Source of the DNA: Cruorifilaria tuberocauda
Lineage: Eukaryota > Nematoda > Chromadorea > Rhabditida > Onchocercidae
Direction of reading: 5' to 3'
DNA length: 41,641 bases
Assembly: GCA_013365365.1 (NCBI GenBank)
Contig: JABVXU010000470.1
Span: 1 to 41,641 of the forward strand
Shown here: positions 35,034-41,641 of the stretch, in pieces
Numbering within the stretch: the stretch's first letter is position 1
How the letters are laid out: each line of letters begins with the position of its first letter
Translations under genes and position numbers: made by a program
Notes under the pieces: model-generated
Database searches by the model: none
What the model was told of the DNA's origin: nothing
The model's input: only the letters and a program-made list of their open reading frames with translations

Positions 35034-36820
35034 ATGTCGCTAACAAGAATTGGCAGAAAGCCAAAGGCGCTTACAGGTTTCGCTGTAAGTATTTATTCGT
35101 ATTTTGCAACGAAAATCGGAACACGAAGGAAATTTTACATTTAATTTAATTTGTCAATTTCTTCCTACTTACTTCTAAATCGAACTTAATTCCTAATCAA
35201 AGTTTGTTTTCAAGTTTTATTAAATTTCATTTAAAGATGTAATTTATTATGATTTTAATTGAATTAAATCTAATTAGTTAATTTTGATCTGGTTTTGCAC
35301 TGTTTAATCTCAATAGTTCAAAACTTCAGTGTTATGCAAATTTGATTGAATTTTTAGTTGTTCGATATATCCGTACTTTATTTGAAAATTCATACCATAT
35401 CTATGTGTGATGAAAAGATAATTTTTATAATTACTCGAATAGACGTATAATTCCGATCAGTATTTTTTATATTGGCTAGTTAGCTATTATAATCATTCAA
35501 AAATTAATTAAATTAAACCTGAAGAAATTAATCGATTTGTTTTGACCTTTGTGATAATTTTAAGACAAATCTGAAAATTCGATTCTTTATGCAGTTTTGA
35601 TGACGTGCTTTGGCTCCTTGGCGATAAAGATGGAAATCCATTAGATTCTGTTGAGTGCCATCTTCCTTGACGTGCTATTTCTTTTACATTCTGCATTCCT
35701 ATTATCGTTCATCTTCTCGACGAAGATTAAGAATGTCGATGATTCACCACTGTAGGTATTAACTGTTTCTCCAGTGGATTTTTGTTTCTTCGATGGCATT
35801 TGAAACGCACCGACTAAAATGAGACTTTGTAAATACAATCGACCATTCATCTTCATAGGATTTATGGAATTTTCTGAAAAATTTTATTTTCAAGCATATT
35901 TCTGTCGTCAACATTAATGAAATAACGGCGGAGGCGCCAAGTGTCGGAAATTTCGAAAGCCTATGCGATAAAATCATTTAAATGATTAAGGTAAATTGTA
36001 GCGCTAGAACAATTTTTATTAATTATTTTTGCCAATGTTAAATTCAAATTTCTTTGTCATATGAATCACCTTTTTGCTACGTAAGAATATTTTACAGTAA
36101 TTTTATTCGTCGCAGTTTTGATATTACAGTAGACTGATTTGCTTCCTTTAATGTATAAATTTCCTTCCGCTATTGATTTACAAATCTACATGACTAACAT
36201 TCGATCAATCCATGTTACCATCAACTTCATTCAAATGTATTTATAGGCAATTTTTTACTTACTATCAATTATGTGCAATAATGAACTTACCGGAAATCAA
36301 GAAAGGACTAATCGACCTTTCTCACAAACACAATTTCCCATAGACGCAATTAAACTTCAATAATCAAAATTTGGCTGATTTTCAAATAAAATATTTCTCC
36401 TTCGCCATGTACAGTACTAGTAGCATCAGACGAAAATTGAATAATTCACTCTCTTTTAATGATAAGTATTCATAGCTGTTCTATTTATATATTCTTCAAA
36501 TAGTTTTAACAAATTCATTTTTTTTTGATTATTCAATCTTTCCGATTAATTTCCACATATTCTTTTTATTTCAGTTGACTAGCTCTTTATTAGCATCATC
36601 TCTTACTTTATATGCAAAAGCCTTATTCTTTCACGAAGGATTATTTTGGTTTATAACAATACTTGAAATCATTTTCGCGATCGCTTTTGGATACAGAATT
36701 CCTAAAGTAAATAAGATTTACGTGAACTGCCGCGATCTTGGATCGATTTCAAATCAGAATTGTTTTTCACTTGGTTCCGGATTATCTCGTACATTTTCCG
36801 GTATTGATTTTCACTACTGA
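35034..36820 (+). CDS. Small protein with two membrane spans (98 aa), unidentified
   Basis: Exon 1, 35034-35084, encodes MSLTRIGRKPKALTGFA and ends in a strong gtaagt donor. Exon 2, 36575-36820, follows a tttatttcag acceptor in the same phase and runs to TGA. The basic start precedes a hydrophobic stretch (about residues 13-37, LTGFALTSSLLASSLTLY) and a second span (about 43-62, FWFITILEIIFAIAFGY), then a hydrophilic tail (RIPKVNKIYVNCRDLGS...). No family was recognised. Support comes from the matched phases and from a diverged copy of exon 2 at 41.2-41.6 kb whose best-preserved part is the same tail. The 1.5-kb intron contains a small minus-strand open frame. Confidence 0.6.
35641..35856 (-). 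CDS. Small open frame nested in an intron (doubtful)
   Basis: A 71-codon frame (MKMNGRLYLQSLILVGAFQM...) starts about 20 bases after an acceptor-like atttttcag. Its N-terminus is weakly signal-peptide-like and the rest is polar. It overlaps another frame of similar length (35508-35696), which suggests either a spliced gene or noise. It lies in the intron of the plus-strand two-span gene, on the opposite strand. No family match. Confidence 0.2.
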   Translation of the reverse strand: MKMNGRLYLQSLILVGAFQMPSKKQKSTGETVNTYSGESSTFLIFVEKMNDNRNAECKRNSTSRKMALNRI

Positions 36821-37079
36821 AAAAGAAAGACAAACCACAATTCTTAATGTTTAAATACAATGGATGCAGCAAAATTATATTGTTTTAATAAATTCGAAAA
36901 GTGAAATTGTTTGAGAGTTCAACGTTGCACCTAAAAACGCGCTTTGAGGTTTTACAGAAATTTCATTGAGTTGAACACGTTCGTGCAAACAAGACAGTGT
37001 AAATAAGAGAACTGATGATATCACTAAGAGGGAGTGATTCGTTGTCATCGATCAGTTTCGTTATGTTGGTTTTATTTTC
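36821..37079. other. 3' flank of the two-span gene, part of a duplicated segment
   Basis: Bases up to about 36915 are clearly similar to 41541-41641, so the duplication includes the 3' flank as well as the last exon. Confidence 0.6.
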
Positions 37080-37320
37080 CTCCTTTTACACCGCCAAGTC
37101 CTTAAACACGTTCTTCTCCTTTATCTCCTATATCTTCTTGCAGTCCTGGTTTCCCATGAATCCCAGGTAGTTCAGTTTCACCTTTAGCTCCTTCTGCTCC
37201 CTTCAGCTTCTCGTGGTTCTTTCTCTCCTTGTCTTCCAACCCATCCATTTTGTCCTGGTTGTTCTGGTGGTCCTTTTATTTTTTGTATTGGTCCTTTGTC
37301 TGCTATTCCGCGTGCTGTTA
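37080..37320 (-). pseudogene. Collagen (Gly-X-Y) relic
   Basis: Read on the minus strand this is a decayed collagen repeat. One frame gives GPIQKIKGPPEQPGQNGW... and then breaks. A second continues KGAEGAKGETELPGIHGKPG... to a stop at EERV*, followed by GLGGVKGGK*. Glycines are replaced by Glu at several triplet positions, as expected from GGA-to-GAA changes. With a frameshift and in-frame stops it cannot make a collagen chain. It probably descends from a cuticle-type collagen gene. The intact collagen-like gene nearby is on the opposite strand. Confidence 0.75.
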
Positions 37321-38755
37321 TCATTAAATATAACATTTTTTAATGTAAAAACAGTCTATTCGAGAATTCACTCGGACCAACAAAAAACTGCGTAGATGAC
37401 CAAAATGGAAATACCGAAAAGGTGCACCGGTATCGCCGAAAACTGGAAATTTTCAATTCTTTCCAAATATTTAATTTTTCAGTCTTTTAGATATTTAGCC
37501 TTCTTTGGAAGATCACTTGCCAAAACTTATCAACGCATGGAACCGTTCTCTTGTTTTTACTTTTCATTATCTTAAGGTAAATGATTATACCTAATTTTTA
37601 CATTCTATCTATATTATATAGTAAAGCTGAAATTTAATTTAATCTAATTTAATCGATCTAACTAGACTGAAGTAAACGAATTCAATATTGATATCTAATA
37701 TGAATTATTTTGAATTTTATAAAACAAAAAAAAACATTTCAAGAATTCTTTGTGGAATGGTTATATGGAATGCAATAAAATGTAACATTTAGCGATTTTT
37801 GACGGTATCCATAAGTGTTAAATGAATCTTCCTTTTTACGTGGTAATTTAAAGGGACGAAAGAATAATTCGTTAAACGGTGTAAGATTGATAAAGAGGCG
37901 GGTGATGGATGGAACAGTGGCAGTAATGATTTGAAAATTTGATCTTGTCAATTGTTTATAGATTAGTTGTTTGAATTCTTAGAGTTACTTGATCTAATTT
38001 CAGTTTAGCTGACTGACAAAAGAGAAATATATGAAAACAAAGTTGAAGAACTGAACCGCTGGGAAAAATGAAATTTTTGTTAAAACTGTAAGAAAACAAA
38101 CGTGAGAAAACGTAATATCATATGGGTTACGTTGGATGAATAATGAAATACTAATGTCACTTGGTCGTAAAAATGATAATCTCCATTAGTCATTTTGATA
38201 AGAACGCTAGCAGATTAACCAATATGATCGAAATTCAAATAGTTAAAGATAAAAGTAGTTTGTCGATAGAAACAACATGCTTATATTGAGAATAATAAGT
38301 TGAATTGAACGAGATTAGAAATCAATGAAAGAACAACGCCTTGCAAAAATTGATATTATAAAAATATTTTATTGAACAGAAAGTAAAATGATATCGGTAT
38401 GGATTGGAAATTTTTAAAAAAGTGACAAAATTTTGAAGTCTTAGTGCGTTACCTAAAGATGGAGAAAAACATGTTGGAAAAGTCGCAACAACTTTGAGTG
38501 AAGTTTTAAAAAAATTAAAAATGCCGCAGTCTTATCCCATTATAAAGTCGAAATACTATATGCCAAGTAAAATCAATAATACAACCAAAGATGCGGATAA
38601 TTGTATTAATTAAATTTCCTCAAATATTTTTATAAAAAAATTAACTTGATGTAACTAGCATGCTCAAATTATCAACTCAATTCTGTTGCTTTAGGATTTA
38701 AAACTTTCCCTTCCATCATCCTTCGGGATTTTTCTGCAACCGAGCCTTATTCATC

Positions 38756-38779
38756 CGTTAAACTTCATTGATTTTAAAC
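38756..38779. repeat. 24-bp direct repeat, copy 1
   Basis: cgttaaacttcattgatttt followed by aaac is repeated exactly at 38973-38996, 217 bases downstream and about 250 bases before the collagen-like start codon. Confidence 0.8.
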
Positions 38780-38972
38780 GTTTTTTATTCTAATTCACTT
38801 CAAATCATTGCCTAAAAAGATCCTTTAGCTCTCATATGTTCGTCCATAATCGTTCAAATGCTGCATTTTGCTGCGTTCTATGTAAGAAATTCTTGAAATG
38901 TTTCATTGTGTTCCGAATCCCGGAAAGATTTATATCGGACATGCAACTTCTTAATATAAGTAGAAAATTTCT

Positions 38973-38996
38973 CGTTAAACTTCATTGATTTTAAAC
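38973..38996. repeat. 24-bp direct repeat, copy 2
   Basis: Exact second copy of 38756-38779. The sequence around the two copies is otherwise different. Confidence 0.8.
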
Positions 38997-39247
38997 TTAG
39001 ACACTAAGAGTTTTTGTCCATTACCGACGATATAACAAATTTTCAACAGGCTTTTAAGCTATGACATGTCAGTTAGAGCTCTTTCAAGCATACAAGGACT
39101 ATAAACAAGAAAAACGTTTCATTTATGAAGCATTTTCATTTAAAGTTTGGATATTTTTCTTCCCATCTTCTGCAGAATTTCCAAGTATCGAGCGTTCAAG
39201 AAGAAATTTGCACGTAATACATACAATCAATTTCAGATTGTAATACC

Positions 39248-39653
39248 ATGCTGCATCTTTTCAACATTTTCCTTTTGGTTGTTTGTGCCACTATTGTGGT
39301 CCAAGTAAGTGCTTTATTAAATTGTTTCCGAAGTTATGCTTTTAATTACTGGCAAATTTTAATTTCAGGCTTGTGCCCCACAACCGGCAGGAGAAGATGA
39401 AGAAGATGGAGGTGATGGAGATGGAGATGGGGGGGAAGAATCACAAGGACCGCAAGGACCACCAGGTCGAGATGGTCGGGAAGGACCTCAAGGAAAACCA
39501 GGACCACCAGGGGAGGTTGGTCTACCAGGAGTACAAGGATTGCCAGGTCCACCAGGACCGCAAGGTGGGCCAGGTCTTAAGGGACCAAGAGGACCAAAAG
39601 GATTGAAAGGTCAGCGAGGAATAAGAGGTACCAGTGGTATGATGGGAGGATAA
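39248..39653 (+). CDS. Short secreted collagen-like protein (113 aa)
   Basis: Exon 1, 39248-39304, encodes a typical signal peptide ([19 protein letters not shown]). Exon 2, 39369-39653, starts ACAPQPAG after a tttcag acceptor in phase 0. An acidic linker of about 20 residues ([16 protein letters not shown]) leads into 22 uninterrupted Gly-X-Y triplets rich in Pro and Lys/Arg ([20 protein letters not shown]...), and the protein ends at GMMGG. It should be exported and may form a short triple helix. It lacks the N-terminal homology boxes and the cysteine-flanked Gly-X-Y blocks of normal nematode cuticle collagens and is much shorter than them (usually about 300 aa). The ATG follows an acceptor-like tttcag by 10 bases. 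AATAAA lies at 39861-39866. Confidence 0.85.
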
Positions 39654-39860
39654 AAATAGGGAATGTAAAATTTCGGATACAATCCCTCCCATAGACAATT
39701 TTCTTATTTTTGTTTTTCTCGCTTGTTTGTTGATGTACTTCCAGTTGTATCTCAAAATTCATAGATCTGAAATCACCGTTGGTACTTTGAAGAAATTCAA
39801 TTGTAAATATAAAATATGAGCTTAATGAAACGAAATCATAGTTTCATTAATGCATAAAAT

Positions 39861-39866
39861 AATAAA
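39861..39866 (+). terminator. Poly(A) signal of the collagen-like gene
   Basis: AATAAA lies about 207 bases after the collagen-like stop codon. Confidence 0.5.
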
Positions 39867-41209
39867 AGATTTTAAAATTAATTAATTTCCAAATTAGACG
39901 AAAGACAAAATGAAACATTTATCATACGGTATTACAGTTAAGATGAGACTGTTTGTGATAAGATGTAAATCAAAACAAAATACATCAATCTTAGAAACAG
40001 AACGTAAAAAAGAAAATTAAAGAATAAAGCAGAATGAGTGGGGTTAGTTTAGAGTGATAAGAAAGATGAAATATTAACATGTGATTGCGACATTTCCGAT
40101 ACATTAAGTCAATATGAAAGGTAACTATAATGCAATCTGGTTATCTTTTTGATCACTTGCATGTTATCATGATAACAATTTCTGCATGGCGGAGTGATAA
40201 TAACAGTGTTTAATCTCTTAATCGATTTATAATATATTCATCATATATAATCTTTCATTGTCTCTATTAATCAGTTAATTTACACTCTTCAATTTATCCA
40301 TTATATTAATCAGTCTCCCCACAAGTGATAACAAAACGTCGTTCGTGTTGCCATTCTTGTGAGCAAACGAGCAAATAACATCTGCTATTAGCTAACAATT
40401 ATTCAATTTATCGGTTTGACATAATCCATTAAGTATGAATTTCGATCAGTTCTCTCTCAAAGTTTTCAAAGTTTGAAAATTCGTTCTTCCTTCAATTTAT
40501 CGATTTCATTTTCATGCATTTCTTCTTAATTCCAATCAATCAATACTTCCTTCATCGATTCGAAATTCATCCTTTACTTAATTTTTCCTCAGTAAACTTC
40601 ATTTAAAATAAACCTAACATCTCGACCTCATTGATCATTTATCATTCAAATCATTTAAAAATGAATATTTCTAGCAGTGCTAGATCTGAAGGATTAAATT
40701 TTCTCAATTTTTAGTTTTCAAATTCTCTCCTTGTAACGACGTAAAGCTTTATACTGCGATAACTGTAATCTCAATCGTCCTCCTACCACCGTAATCTTTA
40801 TTTTAAACTTTTATTTCTTAAATTATAGCAAACTTCATTATCCATTGTATCTGTTAGCTAATAACAGTAATTCAATTAAATTTCGCTTAAAGTTTTGATC
40901 ATGGAAGTTTTTTATTGCTTTTGTAATATTGAATTAAAATAGTCAGGTGTGATGAGATGTGATAAGCAAATATTGTATAGTTTACTCTGCCTATACTTTA
41001 AAATTCGAGAAAAAGTAAATACGAATTCGAAGATGATAAAAAGGATGAAATAATAAAAAAGGTGTCAAACTAAGTTAATGAAATAATCATAGCTTCCAAA
41101 TATTCATAACTATTCAAACTTTCAGACTTGTGACTTGACAAAATATTGAAGTAGTCATTCAAAATCATTTTCGCTTACCTTTCCACTCTTCAAATTATAT
41201 TCCCCTTTT
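39867..41209. other. Intergenic, AT-rich
   Basis: I see no coding exon, RNA gene or clear repeat here on either strand. Confidence 0.5.
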
Positions 41210-41641
41210 TCAATTTACTTAATTAACTCTTCGTCTCTCCTTTATTAACATCATATCTTACATTAAATGCAATAGCTTCAATTCTTTCTCAAAGGATTTG
41301 CTTAAGTTAAAACCCTAAGGTCAATATTACTGGTTATCATTCCTTGTTAGCTTCCTTTGGTTTATTACAATATTTCAAATCAGTTTAGCCGTCACTATTA
41401 GATATAAGATTTCTAAAGTGATTAAAATTTACGTGAATTGCCGCGATTTTGGATCGATTTCAAATCACGTCATGCATTTCGGAATTACTTTTCACTCGGT
41501 CCCGGATTATGGAATTTTCCGGTATTGATTTTCAGCACTGAAAGGGAAAAAGACAAAACAAAATTCTTAATATTTGAGTACAATAGGTGCAGCAAAACCG
41601 TATAATTTTCATAAATTCAAAAGATAAAATCGTTTGAGATG
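41210..41641 (+). pseudogene. Decayed copy of the two-span gene's last exon and 3' flank
   Basis: It aligns along its length with 36558-36915. The best-kept part is aaaatttacgtgaattgccg and the following gattttggatcgatttcaaat. Relative to the intact copy it has an insertion of about 60 bases in the region encoding the second span, a small indel after the conserved tail, and broken frames. The similarity continues to the window edge, so the copy probably extends further right. Confidence 0.7.

Larger units (their letters stand above)
37321..39247. other. Intergenic, upstream of the collagen-like gene
   Basis: No exon was recognised. It holds a 24-bp direct repeat (38756-38779 and 38973-38996). 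A plus-strand open frame at 39061-39243 ends at the acceptor before the collagen ATG and is taken as 5' flank. Confidence 0.5.

Overview
The window is eukaryotic and strongly AT-rich. Genes are compact and cut by many introns with gtaagt/gtatgt donors and tttcag/tttag acceptors. Several predicted start codons sit 5-20 bases after an acceptor-like AG, as expected for trans-spliced-leader genes. Together with a divergent-loop cyclophilin and collagen-type genes, this points to a nematode, most likely a spirurid/filarial worm. The host is inferred, not proven.

Layout. (1) 1-366 (+): 3' end of a C2H2 zinc-finger gene. (2) 3.2-18.6 kb: a block of minus-strand genes. Reading in transcription order, these are a coiled-coil/Arg-Ser-rich protein (18.6->12.9 kb, weakly FLASH/ICE1-like), MND1 (11.4->8.8 kb), a small unresolved gene broken at a T run (8.2->7.6 kb), and a p53-family gene (7.35->3.2 kb). 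(3) 19.1-23.2 kb (+): a basic, low-complexity protein of about 556 aa, head-to-head with the 18.6 kb gene. (4) 25.07-26.90 kb (+): a complete five-exon cyclophilin. (5) 29.1-30.1 kb (-): coding-like exons of a small membrane protein that I could not resolve. (6) 30.6-33.9 kb (-): a 12-exon gene for a protein with eight zinc fingers. (7) 35.0-36.8 kb (+): a two-exon gene for a 98-aa two-membrane-span protein, with a decayed copy of its last exon at 41.2-41.6 kb. (8) 37.1-37.3 kb (-): a collagen relic; 39.25-39.65 kb (+): an intact 113-aa secreted collagen-like protein.

The main result is the p53 gene. No single long reading frame shows it. When twelve exons are joined with consistent splice phases they encode about 480 aa containing a p53 DNA-binding domain with all four zinc ligands, a recognisable tetramerisation strand/helix (YSLEIRGRHLY), and a C-terminal SAM domain. 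This is the p63/p73-type ancestral architecture. At least four introns appear to match human TP53 intron positions and phases. MND1 is the second surprise: C. elegans lacks the MND1/HOP2/DMC1 set, so this lineage may retain it. MND1 and p53 lie on the same strand with only a small gene between them, which could be an operon of germline DNA-break factors (inference).

All exon structures were assembled by hand from splice signals, reading phase and family similarity. Exon edges in the unrecognised genes are less certain.
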